From Scortum barcoo (lineage: Eukaryota > Chordata > Actinopteri > Centrarchiformes > Terapontidae), in the NCBI GenBank assembly GCA_023238725.1, contig CM041535.1, positions 25,163,978 to 25,227,977 on the forward strand: a stretch of DNA of 64,000 nucleotides, in the 5' to 3' direction. The position numbers were made by a program, and so were the translations under genes. Numbering within the stretch: the first letter of the stretch is position 1; the number at the start of each line of letters is the position of its first letter. Below are positions 25,401 to 37,994 of the stretch, piece after piece. The notes beneath the pieces were generated by a model. It was not told the origin of the DNA. It made no database searches and saw nothing but the letters and a program-made list of their open reading frames with translations.

Positions 25401-26718
25401 AGACAGCAGCTCTACAACTTGCAGAAAAAACACAGCCTATAGTCCAGTGGACGGATTTAAAAAATCTTCTTGGGTTTTTAAATACCTTCTTCTTGAAATG
25501 TACTTTGTCAGTCCTATGAAAATAATGTTAATATTCCTCAAATATTTCACTGAACTTTCTTCTGTAATCTATGTGATGTTTTTGGGTGAACAAATTGATC
25601 CTTTGCGCAAAGTTCTAAAATTGCACATTTTATTAATTTTTTAGGCTTCTAATTTGCTTATTTATCCATTTTTTTACATAAAATTTAACATTTTAACTTA
25701 ACATTTTATTGTTATACCACGCTTTCCATTTCCTCCTCTAATATCTGGATGATAGTACAAAGGGTGACATCTGAGTTTTGTATAAAACCGTGCAAACTGG
25801 ATGAGACTAAGCCACTTTTAAAACTATACTTAAAGGACTTTTTAAGATAAACTTTTTACTGTCTTTCTTAAAATTGATTTATACATTTCTTATACATTTC
25901 ACTTTTGTGAACCTACCCCTTAATTCTTACCTGGCTATCGAATTGAATGTCCATATACTTTCCAAACCGACTTGAGTTGTCATTTTTTAGTGTTTTGGCA
26001 TTGCCGAAAGCCTGAGGGGAAACACCAAACCACACACTCATTAAAGTCGGTGTAACCTGCTTTGCAGTATGTTATTCCAATAACATAACATGAGTATCCA
26101 TCAGACCTCTAGGACAGGGTTGGACATGAGCATTTTGTCCCTGACGGTGTTTAGTAGAGTGGTGCTCGGACAGCTGACAGCGTAATACTGCAGAATCTTC
26201 TTGGAGGCCTCCGTCTTCCCTGCTCCACTCTCACCAGAGATGAGGATGAAGTGATTGTTGAACTCTGTCAGCATAGTGTGGTAGGTGTTGTCTGCCAGGG
26301 CGTAGCTGCAGGAAAGCAGGGCAATCATAAGTAAGGTGTGTAAAAGATGTAAAACATGTGCAATATATTCATAGATTTTATACACTCACATGTGTGGTGG
26401 AAGCTCAAAAAAGTTGACACCCATGTAGAGATCCATCTGTTTTTTATTGTAGATGTCCAGCTCTTTGTAGGGATTGACAGAAACTACCAACGTGCCAATG
26501 TATGTCTAAAAGAGTGAGTTAAAAATTATCATATTAATTGTTAAGATCTGTTTGCTGACAGACAGATTTAAAAAGCTCTTTTCCACACCACTCACATAGA
26601 TGAGATCTTTGCTGAAGCGTTTCCTCAGGTTGCTGAGGAAGGCCGCCTCCGTGGTTTCATCCAGAAGGACAAAATCCTGGATTCCTACCCGGTCCCTGGC
26701 AGTCAGGGCGCCCTCCAT
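19452..26718 (-). CDS. myo1h: Unconventional myosin Ih
   Basis: About 30 coding exons. The start ATG at 26718 gives MEGALTARDRVGIQDFVLLDE, close to human MYO1H. Motor motifs seen in order: TYIGTLVVSVNPYKEL (about 26393-26504), P-loop GESGAGKTEASKK (about 26107-26308), switch I NDNSSRFGKYMD (about 25932-26013), relay LLDIYGFEVF (about 24280-24345), EQFCINYCNEKLQQLF (about 24024-24132), FRLLHYAGEVTYCV (about 23323-23416), actin-loop region and YIRCLKSN (about 22093-22197), then LIRHQVKYLGLMEHLRVRRAGFAYRR (about 21897-22016). Two degenerate IQ-like light-chain sites follow (RLQAKYKGYKAKGEFRK near 21361-21432, and KIETCWRGVQARKERKR near 21194-21278). The basic TH1 lipid-binding tail runs through about ten exons to VYKAKNGHLMVVR and TGA at 19452-19454. 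MYO1H is a single-headed, membrane-linked actin motor. No disabling change noticed. Its order next to kctd10 matches mammals. Confidence 0.93.
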
Positions 26719-29379
26719 GTCCAGCTGACCCTGTGCAACAAGTTGTATCAGCCATGAAACAACCAATTGTTTAGGCTGAGAGCAGCAGGAACACCTACTA
26801 AAAATCTAAATTTCAGGTGTTTATCATTTTAATATCAATATGTCTCTTAATCAGAAGTTTGTAAAGCATTCAACATTTGATAGGACTTTATAAATGTGAG
26901 TTTGTCAGGATTAACAACTTTATGAATGAATATCTTTATTATTTAGATTAATTCTGAACTTTTAGAGGAAGTAAAACCTGCCAAAGTGACAATTAACAAG
27001 TGTAACGCATTTCGCATGCATAATAATGAAATGCAAAATTCTCAGCCATGTATTTTGACAAATGCGGCGGGATGAAAGGACGTTTGAATAAATAGCTCCA
27101 TGGGGGAGGACAGAGCTGAAAAAAGCACCAGAAAAAGCACAAACATGGTCCCTGTTAGTTCTATTGAAATAAGAGGTCTAGAGGTCCTATGTGTCTTTGA
27201 AGCGAAGCTCTGTGATTGTGCAGACCAACAGACAGAAGCTAATGATCGCTACACAGCACACAGGGACCTTGGCTGGCAGCCCGTAGTTCACTAGAGCTGA
27301 TGCACCAACCAAACACAACACACTGTGCAAATGGACTCGGGGATCCCAAAACAGCGGCACAAGAGAGGCATAGTGGGAAAAATTCCACCAATCTGTTTTG
27401 CATTCTCAGCACCAACACTTAGACCAAAGGTTTTCACAGCTTTTGTTGGTTTTGTATTTTTTTTTCTCTCTCCTTTGAAAGCAGAAGTCCTTTGATTCTC
27501 AACTCTCTCTGTAAAAACATTAAAAAAGATAATCCATTGGATCTAATTGACACAAAGCCCTCTGTCCCCCTCCTCCCCTGCCTCTATCCTCCGCCTATGG
27601 CCCTCATTTCTTCTGAGAAAGGCCAAGTGTTTTTGTCCTGTAAATACCACGGAGCAGAGACAAAAAAGACGTCTTTAAAATGCAGTCTACAATCCATTAC
27701 ACAAATTCCCCCTGCATATCCATTCAGTAATTATTCATTAGAAAACATTTAACGTCACAGTGAATTTCACACTAGGCAGTCGAAACACAATAGAGGAGAT
27801 TTGGCCTATTTTGGGGTGAGGAGTTGGGGAGGGGTTGGCTGTACAGAGGAAGGGTGAAGGCGGAGGAGAGGGGGGAGGAGGGAAGCAGTATTTGTCTGAT
27901 CTGAGAACCTCTGAAACGGGGCCGTCTTGAGACAACGGGACAGACTAAATAGTGCAGTAACGGTCTGTGCCCCGCTGCTTGCTGTGACACTCATTTAGTG
28001 TGCCCCGGGGGCGAACAATAGAGGCTTGTTCTTAGCAATCCTGTGCTGTAATTTGGACTTCATTACTTTGCTCACACGGGGCCCCATGTGAGGAGAGAGG
28101 AGGCTAGTCAGATGAGAGTGTTTTTTTCCACCTGTCAGCCCCACACCCCCGATGCTCTTACCCCTTTCCTCCAACAATACCCCTCACCCTGTGTCCCCAC
28201 CAATAACCCTCACCCGACCCCCTTCCCACACCCCCGCACCGCACCCCCCTCCCAGCCACCCACTTTAAGCCAATGAGACAGGTGAACAATATCATTGAAG
28301 GAACCCTTTTTTGGACGTCAGAATCAATCTGCCGATGTGATGGTGGTGGTGCTGGTGTGGGGTATCTGTGACACCCCCTTTCTTCATGGGAACAAACTTC
28401 TCTCAGGGCAGCACAAGCAGACAATATGTTGCGACAGCGTGACTTAGGGATCTGCCATACAGTATTACAAGTAATAACATGGACAGATAAGCTCCTGTCA
28501 GGAGGAGGATTAATGAATTCAGCGGTGGCGATAATGCTAAAGTTTTAGGTTTTCATTCAGAGCGCTGACAGAATCTAAAGGTTTGTTGTTTTCCATTCAG
28601 GTCTCCTTTGGTGTCCTGCAGGTATTTCTTTTTAAGAGAGCTGTCTGCAGCACACTGAGGTGTTTCTAAAGACGCCATGCTCGAAAAGGCTGAACACTGA
28701 ATGGGCGTTCTCGGTTCAGGAGGACAAGAAAGTCTGAGCTGCAGAAAGCACCTGGCTATAGAAAGCAGTACTCCCTGTGCATGTTATTTGTAGCTTTATA
28801 TAATGCAAACCAAGTGGACTGGGTTGTAATTCTAGGTATAATTAAACAATCGACAACCCAACCTGATGCACAGCAGAAAGAATGATTGTATAATGAGCCG
28901 ACTAAGCCGTTGTCAGATCAGGTGAATTGCCTTTCTACCTCAGAGCACCACCAATTGTGTTTTAATTAAGAGATGGTCCCTCATCTTGGTCTAGAGTGTC
29001 AGTGTTGCCTGAGACAGAGTGACCTCATCTTTGTGAGAAGTAGAGGTAGCTTTCGAAGAGGGAGGGAGTGAGGGAGGGAAGGAGCTGCTGCTAAGATGGA
29101 CCAATTTACCAACCGAGTAATAGGAAAATTCATTTCCCTCTTAAGCAGGATTTTGTCTCATTGTCTCAGGTCTTGGTCATGTCCCAGAACGTCCTCATTA
29201 GTCGCCTCAACAATGTATTTACAGCTCAGGTTTTACTAACCATGCACTTCATTTTCTGGTGGAGAAATTGATCAACCCGCGTATCTGTGCATTAAATGTC
29301 ATAATATCTGATGGATGTCTTAGCTCAGCACAAAAAGTGGAAACCGATAGCAAGTTGTTGCCCAGATTAAAGAAAAGAG

Positions 29380-29580
29380 ATAAAATGTGCTAATTAGTGA
29401 GGACTAAAGGTGTTGGTATGCAGATCTTGTTACCTTCAAACTGATCCAGGCTAGCTGTTCCCACCTGTTTCCAGTCTTTATGCTAAGCTAAGCTAACTGG
29501 CTGTAGTTTCACATTGAACAGTGGCATCAATCTTCTCATATCACTGTCTACCAGGAGGCCTATTTCCAAAAATGTTTAGT
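29380..29580 (+). repeat. Relic of a teleost interspersed repeat (ATGCTAAGCTAAGCTAA type)
   Basis: The stretch with GGCTAGCTGTTC, CCTGTTTCCAGTCTTTATG, CTAAGCTAAGCTAACTGGC and ATCAATCTTCTCAT resembles a repeat I recognise as common in percomorph fish genomes. The class (non-autonomous DNA element or SINE) is not certain. It is diverged, with no clear terminal repeats seen. Confidence 0.55.
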
Positions 29581-30316
29581 TATTTTTTTAATTAATGATC
29601 AGTCGTCTTAGCCATAGACTTGCAATGGGAGGTAGCTCATCTCACCCTTTAGATGGCCTTGGGAAAATGGGCCCCACACACAGAAGATAAATTTACACTG
29701 AACTGTTAAATTTGTTAAACTCTTTGTCAGCACCAGCAGTACAGCATACAGTAAATGTGTGAGAATCACATCACAATTTTTTCACTACACAAAAGGAAAC
29801 TCAAACCTGCATCTCTGAAGTCACTTTATTCTGCTGTCAGGTGCAGAATCTCAATGAAGAAAAAAATTCCCTTCCCTCCAGAGAAGTTAGACAGGAGTAG
29901 CGTGTCCTCCCATGTCTGTTTGCATGGAGACAATCAGTGAACCTGTAAACACTGAACCGCTGACAGCTAGTTGGCAAAAGTCCAGCTGGTGAAATATGAA
30001 TAAAAAAACACACATTTACTGTCCTCTCCCCCGGTTTGTCTAGTGGCTCATTCATCCAGTGTGCTGTCGAAGTGGTCGTGTCGGTGATGCTTGTGTGGAG
30101 GCCTGGGTGCGCATATGCTCCTCCACACCGTCCTGACCCAGGATTCGGGGCACTGCGGGCCGGGGTGCTTAATCATTCATGCTGTGGGAGGTGGAGAGAC
30201 AGAGAGATCTTATTCAGTGCTTACCTGGGTATCTACTGCTCTGCTGAGTGTAACATAACGATTCAGAAACAAGATCCAAACCACACCAATCCAACCATCC
30301 CCTTTCCCTTTCCCTC

Positions 30317-30350
30317 TCTCTTCTTCTTCTTCTTCTTCTTCTTCTTCGCT
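30317..30350 (+). repeat. (TTC)n microsatellite
   Basis: About ten perfect TTC/CTT units in a row, in the gene-free region upstream of foxn4. Confidence 0.9.
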
Positions 30351-30974
30351 TTAAGCTCCATTACATCACTGCCAAGCCCACAGTCTTGTTCTCCCTGCTG
30401 GCACAGTCTAGGTCTGGTTACTGATCTTTGATTAGGTGGATCCATTACAGGCTGATCACCAACTGCTTTATTACTCAGTGTAACAGTGCTGGTCAGGGGA
30501 GCACTATTGTTTTGAGCGGCAGTCTGAGCTGCCAGTGCTCGGTGCTTCTGTACAACGCCACTGGGTCGATGCCCAAATGCAATTACCTCTTTTTTTTGCT
30601 CGGGTGAAAACAGATAACAGATTAACAGCGTATTTAATTGACGTCCCAATAACAGCATCCAAATGTTTGAATGGTTTTTGTGCATTTAATGCCTGTATTA
30701 GAGAGCTGAAGCCAGCTGAAGCCTGACAGCCAGAAGATTGGGACAGGGGAACTCTGGGTACTAATTTACAGGGTCCAAAGGTGTAGAGAAATTGCTTGTA
30801 ATAATAATTTTAAAATCATGAAGAGCATCAGACACTGCCTATTTACAGGATTCAGATTTTCATGCTACACCCCTGGAGATAGAAAGAAAGATTAGGAATG
30901 ACAAAGACATGCAATCATGGTCAGCACATTTAGGCCAGCAAGGTGCTCCTGAAGTCTGTAATGGACCCTCTACT

Positions 30975-31390
30975 CCAACTTCAACTTCAACTTTATTGTG
31001 CCTGAGGGAGAATTAGCTTCATAGCCAGGGGAAACACAAAACAAATACTCGAACATCACAGACGCAAAATATTCAGCAGGCGTAAATCACATACATCCAA
31101 TGGTTGTCAAGTCACAAAAAACACAAATATCAACCTGTTGGTGGCGCTAGAAGAAAAGTCAGGAGATCACTACAGCCTGTAGGATTTATCATCTGGGAAC
31201 CAGGAATGTCTGTATGAAGTTTGTGCCACTTCATCGAGTAGATTTTGAGATATTTCACTGGATATGTGAAAACTTTGACTTGCAGGTGGCATCAGTGAAA
31301 TCAAGTCATGAGGAGTCACACTCTGGGGATGATGAATATCCTAACTGTCGTTGAGATATTTTAGTCTGGACTAAAGTGGTAGACCAACTA
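30975..31390 (+). repeat. Two adjoining teleost interspersed repeat relics
   Basis: 30975-31050 (TTCAACTTTATTGTGCC..) and 31133-31390 (GTGGCGCTAGAAGAAAAGTC.., GTTGAGATATTTTAGTCTGG, AAAGTGGTAGACCAAC) each resemble sequences repeated many times in percomorph genomes. The second shows the characteristic phrase about a sum-of-effects GAGATATTT motif repeated at 31249 and 31352. Family names not assigned. Confidence 0.5.
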
Positions 31391-33089
31391 TGAATAAAGC
31401 TGATGAGGTGGTACAAAAGCAACAAAACTGTCTTTCTTTCATTTGTTGACTTGCTATAAGTTATTGAGCCAGGACTGTGTTTGGCTGTGACTGTATCTGC
31501 TGATTATAGGACATAAATGGATATACCACTATCGAATTGGAGGATTTGGTTGAGGAATTCAGAGGTATTTTCTAAAGAACAAATACTGAGCTTTCTTTTG
31601 TGCACACAGCTGACCTCACCTTTAATCAGCTGCACCTTGTGGGTGGGAACAAAAATGTGTTTACTTCTGTAACCTGGTTACCGCCACTAGAAAACACACA
31701 ACCTCCAAGGTAACACAGGTGTCCATTTTCTCTGCTCTGGTGACCTAAATGTGTGAAAATATCAGGTTTCACCCAATTAATGGATTGATTAATGTCTGGA
31801 AAGCTTTCAGTCAGTTGTCTCAGATGATGGGTTACCAGTAGAGTGTTCAGCATATTTGAATTATTCACTTGCCACTCCAGAAAAGTTGTCAAGGTTACCT
31901 CTGCCATTGCCCCACCTCTCCCCCGGCCCAGCGGCCCGGCAATGCTTGTCCAATCTTAACAAGCTTTGTGCTACCCACTGGGCTCTGATTCAGCACGAGA
32001 CCCGGCAAATCCAATTACACAGGAGTCAGAGAGGTTGATTTTCCCATTATAGATTCCATGCTGAGAATGAGAGCTGATGATAACACTCACATCACACCAC
32101 TACTGCCCCCTCTCTCTCTCTTCTCTCCTTCTTATTTTTGTCTCCATTTCTCTGTTTCCCTCCCTTTATTTCTCCCTCTCTTCCTATCTAATACCTCTTT
32201 TCCCAAAGACCCTCTTTCTTCCCCTGTCCCTTTCTTTGGATCTCCCCTTCATTCATAGTCCATTATTCTAATTTTTCAGAGCAGCGTAACGAAGCCTGGG
32301 CTCCGTCATCATTTCAGCACCAAAATGCTGGGTCACTGAGGTTACTTCATACTCCACATTGGACATTTTTTCACTCACATATCATTTCTGTCTTTCGTAA
32401 GAGAAGAGAATGTTGTATAACATCATTATGTGATTGTGATTTCTTATTCTGTGCCATTTTTTTCATGTGCTGGGCCTTTAAATGTTTCATTTCATTACAC
32501 TCGATTTGACGATTTCACACAATACCCACTTACACACCAGGAATAAAATATTTGTCAGCTCGGATAACAACTCAGAGGTCATTGCAAAAACTAAATGCAG
32601 AGTAATTCAGACAACTTGACTTAGGAGCGTCTGAGTGCCATCCCAAAGGGGACACCGTGTGCCTGCTGTGACACATGAAAAAGTTAGTGAGAGCTCTTTT
32701 GGAAATGAGGCTCTTTTACACTCAACTGGCTGTGAAAAAGAAGTGGACTTTTGCTCCATCTTTACCCTCAAGGACACTGGAAAAGGACTGACCTCCCCTC
32801 AGACCAGTGTGTGTGTGTGTTGACACAGGTCAGTCAAAGGTCAACACCATTGACTTCTTTAAACCTCCAAGATATGGTTTTCTCTGATCCTTTGGAACAA
32901 AAGGATTGTGAAGTCCAGTGGTCTGTCCAGAGAAGTCGCTTGCCCTGCTGGAGAGAAAATGGTCTGATGGGGCCTGTCGGGGAAATACTGATCAATACTG
33001 ACCAATAATTAGCAAACATGAGCTACTTAGCTTGATGCAAACTGATGACTGATGGTGAAAACATTTCAATTTTAGTTAAGATTAGCAAC

Positions 33090-33250
33090 ACTTACTCCAA
33101 AAAGTACTTCATTACAAGAAAAAATCCTGCATTAAAGTGTTTATGTAATATCTTGTAAGTGTGTTAAAAAGTATTTAAAGTATCAAAAGTAAAAGTATCC
33201 ATAGTGTAGAAAAGGCCCTGTTATACTGTTATGATATTAGATATTATGTG
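33090..33250 (+). repeat. Teleost interspersed repeat relic (AAGTACTT / AAAGTATCAAAAGTAAAAGTA type)
   Basis: Phrases CCAAAAAGTACTTCATTA, TTAAAGTATCAAAAG and TAAAAGTATCCATAGTG match a repeat frequent in fish genomes. A second fragment of the same family may lie at 35865-35935 (GGTGAAAGAAGTATGG.., AATACTTGTATTG). Old and truncated. Confidence 0.5.
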
Positions 33251-33377
33251 TGTATATATATATGTATATAATATTCTTGTATTTCATATCTAGTTATGAT
33301 GGTATAATCTGTAATGATGCATCATATTTTCTAACCTGATCATAAGTTGGTGTATCAAAGGTTCATCTGTTATCATT

Positions 33378-33545
33378 ATGAATATGAGTGTGAGTGGTTG
33401 TCTGTCTATCTATGTCAGCCCTGTGACTGACTGGCGTCCAAGTCCAGGGTGTACCCCGCCTCTCGCCCAAGATATTTAAAATAGGCTCCTGCTACCCTGT
33501 GTGTCAGGATAACGCAGGGAATAGAAAATGGATGGCTGGATGGAG
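33378..33545 (+). repeat. Non-LTR retroposon 3'-end relic
   Basis: The stretch GACTGGCGTCCAAGTCCAGG, GTGTACCCCGCCTCTCGCCC, ATAGGCTCC, CAGGATAACG and a terminal AAATGGATGGCTGGATGG is the 3' end of a very abundant fish LINE/SINE-type element. It ends in a GGATG-like tail as such elements do. Family (L2-like or a SINE using its tail) is not certain. Truncated at the 5' end. Confidence 0.65.
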
Positions 33546-34817
33546 TAGAAATATAACAAGTATCTCAAATTTTTGTAAAATGCTGACAGTGTAGGTCAGC
33601 AGCATGTTAAACTTGTTCTTGTTAAAGCGTCAGTTCTCCTTAATCACAAAAACAAAAATATATTTTCTAATCCCTCATGGTGCCACAAAGTTAAGCTATG
33701 CTTCAGTTTCAGGGTCCTGGTGTTGTTATTCAGTCACATAACTTTACTGGGACTCTCACTGCAAATTAAATTATTCCTATTGCTCTCTGTGAAAACTCTT
33801 AACAGTTAGGAATCAGTCGTGAGACTTGCTGCTAATGTTTCTGCTGACTTTGTCAAATGTAATCCAAATATTGCAACGTGATGAGCGTCAGACATTCACC
33901 TGTGTTGTACTGAGTAGCAGCACAATGGCACGAGAGCAAAGTGCATTTAGTAGCAAAGATTTCAACATAAGATCAAAACTGTCCATGTGGAAAACACAGC
34001 TAGGGATTGCATGTTGCTTTCTTTTTCTGTGTTTAATTTTGTGTGTGATTTGTGTGAATAGACACTTCTATACCACTGCCTGGAAGTCATTATGCAACAC
34101 ACATGCAGGTTGCTTATATCATAAACAGTGCTGAGCTGCACCTTAAAGGTTTAGCAGTTCAGTTAAAACTTCTGTTTGCACACTATCATAATTCTGAATT
34201 GAGAAAAATTCCCTTCTGACTGTAAAGATGTGAAGGGTACACATAAATGAGTGTAACCTTGGTGCTGATGCTGTTGTCCCATTTATGTGTCATTTATTGT
34301 TTTGATGTCTTCCCTCTGAAGGTGTAACAACACCCAAACCTCATCTCTTACTGTCTGACCTTTGATGGGGCAGCTCGAGGCCTGACAACCTGGACACTCT
34401 GCTCCGTCCGAGTCGAAGCTTCAGCGAGAATACAAAGGCTCTGGCAGGACACCGATGCTGAAGCCCCGGCTAAGCACGACTGACAGCAGCTTCCTCTGTG
34501 TGGCCAGAGGGTCACTCTGGGTGACATGTTGTTCTGGGAGGGACACCGTGTCTCTGCCTGCAGAAGAGATTAGAGGGGAGAGCTGACCTTGTTCTCAGAG
34601 GGGCTGGAGTGTTTTGAGTAAACACTTGGTGCAAGACAAAAACACAGGCTACAAACACAGGCCAACCCTCGGGCGGTGATCCCATTGTTTCCCCATTACT
34701 CCTGAACAGGCATGAGAGAGGAGAGCCGTCCTTCTGTGGTCCCGAGCTGCAGGGAGTCCTCGTGCTCTCTCTCTGAATGCAGCACTCACGGCCAGGTCAA
34801 GATCTCGGAGGTCTTAA

Positions 34818-34838
34818 CAGGTAATTGCCAATTACCTG
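34818..34838. promoter_or_regulatory. 21-bp perfect palindrome with homeodomain and E2-box cores
   Basis: Arms CAGGTAATTG and CAATTACCTG flank a single C. Each arm holds a CAGGTA E2-box (ZEB/Snail type) and a TAATTG homeodomain core. It lies about 3 kb upstream of the foxn4 first exon in unique-looking DNA. A regulatory role is inference. Confidence 0.35.
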
Positions 34839-34937
34839 ATACTGAACATGTCACTACCTGGCCATGAATAAAGATTTCAGATATATTACTGGGGAGAGCA
34901 GATTGTGCACTTATTACAGCTCTTCATGTCCTCATGT

Positions 34938-35000
34938 TGAAGTGTCCTTGGGCAAGACACTCTGCTGCAATTTCTCCTAATGGTCAGGCCATCAGTGTCT
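34938..35000 (+). repeat. Short teleost repeat fragment (AGTGTCCTTGGGCAAGACAC)
   Basis: The phrase AGTGTCCTTGGGCAAGACAC followed by a CTCCTAATGG..CCATCAGTG stretch is a core of a widespread fish repeat. Only about 60 bases are recognisable here. Confidence 0.5.
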
Positions 35001-37859
35001 CCTCTAACCTGTGTAAATGCAGCCATTTGATATCACCGCTGTGCCAATATTTACTAAAAGCATGCACAGGCGCACAGGGACAGAATAATTAAAACACATT
35101 ACAATAAAACTGAAGAGTATGTGCCCATTTTCAGAGGCTCATGTTGTTCTTTTCCATTACATAACAAAAATGTAGTGAGGGGAAAACACGAGAAGCAGTT
35201 GACATGAGGGCAGCAGATCCTCATGAACATTAACTGCCACAGGTCTTCGTTGCTATTGCAGATTTCTTGTGTTTTCCCTTCGATATCATTAGTTTTGAGA
35301 CTTTCTCTTCGCTACATGACGTGATTTTGACTGAGCTTCATGTCTGAGGTGGCAGCAATCCAAGATACAAAGTCATTTAAAGTTTGACATGAGTTAAAGT
35401 CAGTCTAAGTTTAAATATATCTGACAATTATGATATTTATAGGTGAGCATGTGAGGAGACATAACAGGACAGACAGGTGCAAAACACGGCAGAGCCATTT
35501 GATGTGTGTGGTGTGTAATCTAATCTAATCCAACAAAACTGCATCTACAGAGGTGAACAGTAGCAAATATATAAAATAACAAAAGACTCAAACTGGACTA
35601 AAATATATGAAACATGATATTTGCTTAACTGAGGACTACAACCTACAAAACAACATAAATCCAGCTGATTGAAAAAACAAAAAAAAAATCATCTTAAAAT
35701 CTTATTATTATGCTGTTATATTGTATTTCCAAAAGGGCTGCAACTAAGAGTTATTTTGATTATTGATCAATAGTTTAATCTTTTAATTTTTTATTTAATC
35801 AATGAATTATGCATTATTATATAGTTTTTTTTTTGTTCAGAGCAACATTCACACACTAAACTGGTGGTGAAAGAAGTATGGAAATACTATAAAAAAATAC
35901 TTGTATTGTAAGTGCATTAGGCTACCAGAGCAAATGTCAACTTTTACCACTGGCCAACTCATAAGATCCTCACAAATCTCACTCTAGGATTGTTTAAATT
36001 ACTAAAATTATTGATTTAAATAATTTCTTTTTTTTTCACTGTCAGTTGTATCACCTGCATAAGATGTTTCAGTTTTTTGTCCACCCCCTTTCAGCTGCAG
36101 ATTGATTCATAAATGAGCAGTTCAAGGACACTGGCATATTGATCATCGTGCTGCTTATATAATATCATTATCATCACCATCATCATCATCAGCACAGAGT
36201 CTTGACCTGCAGTTTCTCCCACAGTATGACCCCCCCACCCCCTCCCACAGTGTCTCCCCTGTTTCCACATCTTAACCTGCGGGCTTTAGGACCTTCAGGA
36301 TGTGCTCTCTGAGGATGCTCTTGTTTTTGTCCGTTACGTTCATGCATGTAATCATTGATTGTGCCTATTGTGACAGGCCGATTTACCATCTGTAGGGTCC
36401 CATGGGGCTGATACTGCTGTCACTGCAGCCTCCCTGCAGACATTGAGGAATTCCCCTTTAATTTCCGGCCGCAGATTTTAATCTCCAACAGGTTTCACAT
36501 TAAAGTGCGCAGACCACACCTGCTCGTCTTCTCTCAGACGTTTTTCACTCATGTCATCCCCCCAGGAAGATGTTTTAGAGCTGTTAAATAGAAATATTTA
36601 ATTTGGAGGATCATCCTTTCAGTGTCTCGTTAATAAATGATGTTTGTTTGTTGATTATTGTTGTTTGGAACCCTCATAAATGTGGGAAAAAGTAGTAAAA
36701 CAAACAAATATTGACGCTTTTTTTCAATAAATACTGCTTGATTAATACTCCAGACATGAGGAAAAAGTCAATTAGACTCTTTAAAAGTGCACCCATTTCC
36801 TCTATGTAAGCAAATGCATTCAGATTATTTGCTTCATGTGTAAAATAAGTTATTAACCATTGTGCTGCATGCATGTTTGCATAATGCATATTGATAATAT
36901 AAAAGGCAGATGGGAGTGGTTTTTTTTCTTTCCACAGTTTGAGGTTGGTGGCACAGTCATTTCTTATTTTCTGGATTGATCAGTGCACTGTAATGCGTTA
37001 CTAACCACAGTCCCCCCCCTTTTTTTCTCTCCTCCTTCTTCTTAAGTGGACCTTCTCTGCAGAGGAGCCTTTTTGCCGCCCTCTGCAGCAGCCCACCCGG
37101 CCCCCTGCCCTCCCTACGCGCCTCCCCGGCTCTTTTTCCCACTGCTGAGAGGAGCAGGACGCGGCCACAGCGGCGGGAAGCAAATTATCTACAAGCACTT
37201 CCCTTAAAAAAAAAAAAGAAAAGTTCACACTCACATACACAGATGCCACCACAAGTAGCGACTCGCACCGTCTTAGAGCTGATGGAGGGAGCTGACTGGG
37301 AATGAGGAGGACACAGTGGAGCAAAATGGATATTTAATGTTTATTCTGCCTTTTTTTCTGGGTTTATCTCAGGTAGTTTTTTTCTGTTCTTTGCGTGGTT
37401 CAACTAGTTTAAGATCTAGTTTAATCTAAATATCCTCAGCAGGCCTGAACTGTTTGGTTTTATTAAGACGCACAAAGCGCAGCTGGCACTGGAGGGTCGT
37501 GCGCGCAGGACGGTGTGAGGCAAACAGGGACTTTCCTTTTCAATAAAACCACCTCATCGCTTTAATAATCATCCAATTAAGAGGACTACAATGTCTGGAT
37601 GGAGTATGGCCTGACTTTTACTGCAACAAACTTGTGTTTTGGCTGCTGGACGCACCGGAGGAGCGCGCCACGTCCAAGTCTCTCCAATAACCACCCAAAA
37701 ATAAAAAGCTGAGAGGGAAACTAAAATCTGCACTTGCTGTGGGGAGTGTGTGGATGTGGTCGGGGCTGTTAACAGGCACTGCATTAACAGCAGCTGTCAA
37801 ACCCATCATGGGATCCTCCTGCCCCCCGGGCGGCTGGGAGCGCTGCTGAGGTCTCCAGT

Positions 37860-37994
37860 GCGCATGTCAGAGCGCTGGACAGCTCCGGAGAGGGAAATTT
37901 AAAAAAGCTTTTTTGGAGAATCAAGTGCAACACAGAGAAATACAGTACAGGGGGCTCACGACCGGCTCACACATCCTTCAATAATCAACAACAG
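37860..37994 (+). other. foxn4: Probable 5' UTR exon 1 of foxn4
   Basis: A consensus donor (CAACAACAG/GTGATT) ends an exon at 37994. The foxn4 first coding exon has its own acceptor (TTCATTGCAG, about 38577) 21 bases before the ATG, so a non-coding exon must lie upstream and this is the nearest fit. The transcription start is not determined. Confidence 0.45.

Larger units (their letters stand above)
26733..37850. other. Gene-free region upstream of myo1h and foxn4 (divergent promoters, repeats, possible enhancers)
   Basis: An 11-kb stretch with no recognisable protein exon on either strand; open frames here are short and unlike known families. The myo1h first coding exon has an acceptor at about 26732, so a 5' non-coding exon and promoter lie somewhere above it. 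foxn4 is transcribed away to the right. The DNA holds several fish-type repeat relics (listed separately), purine/pyrimidine tracts (32100-32260, 28180-28260), and long unique stretches such as 28770-29000 and 36080-36550 that could be conserved elements. foxn4 is tightly regulated in retinal progenitors and spinal p2 progenitors, so enhancers are expected here; this is inference. Confidence 0.5.

Noticed and set aside
30317..30350. CRISPR-like or other short regularly spaced repeat
   Set aside because: It is a plain trinucleotide microsatellite without spacers, and the DNA is vertebrate.
30263..30685. 140-codon minus-strand open frame ending in poly-Lys
   Set aside because: The lysine run is just the TTC microsatellite read in reverse; no homology or splice context.
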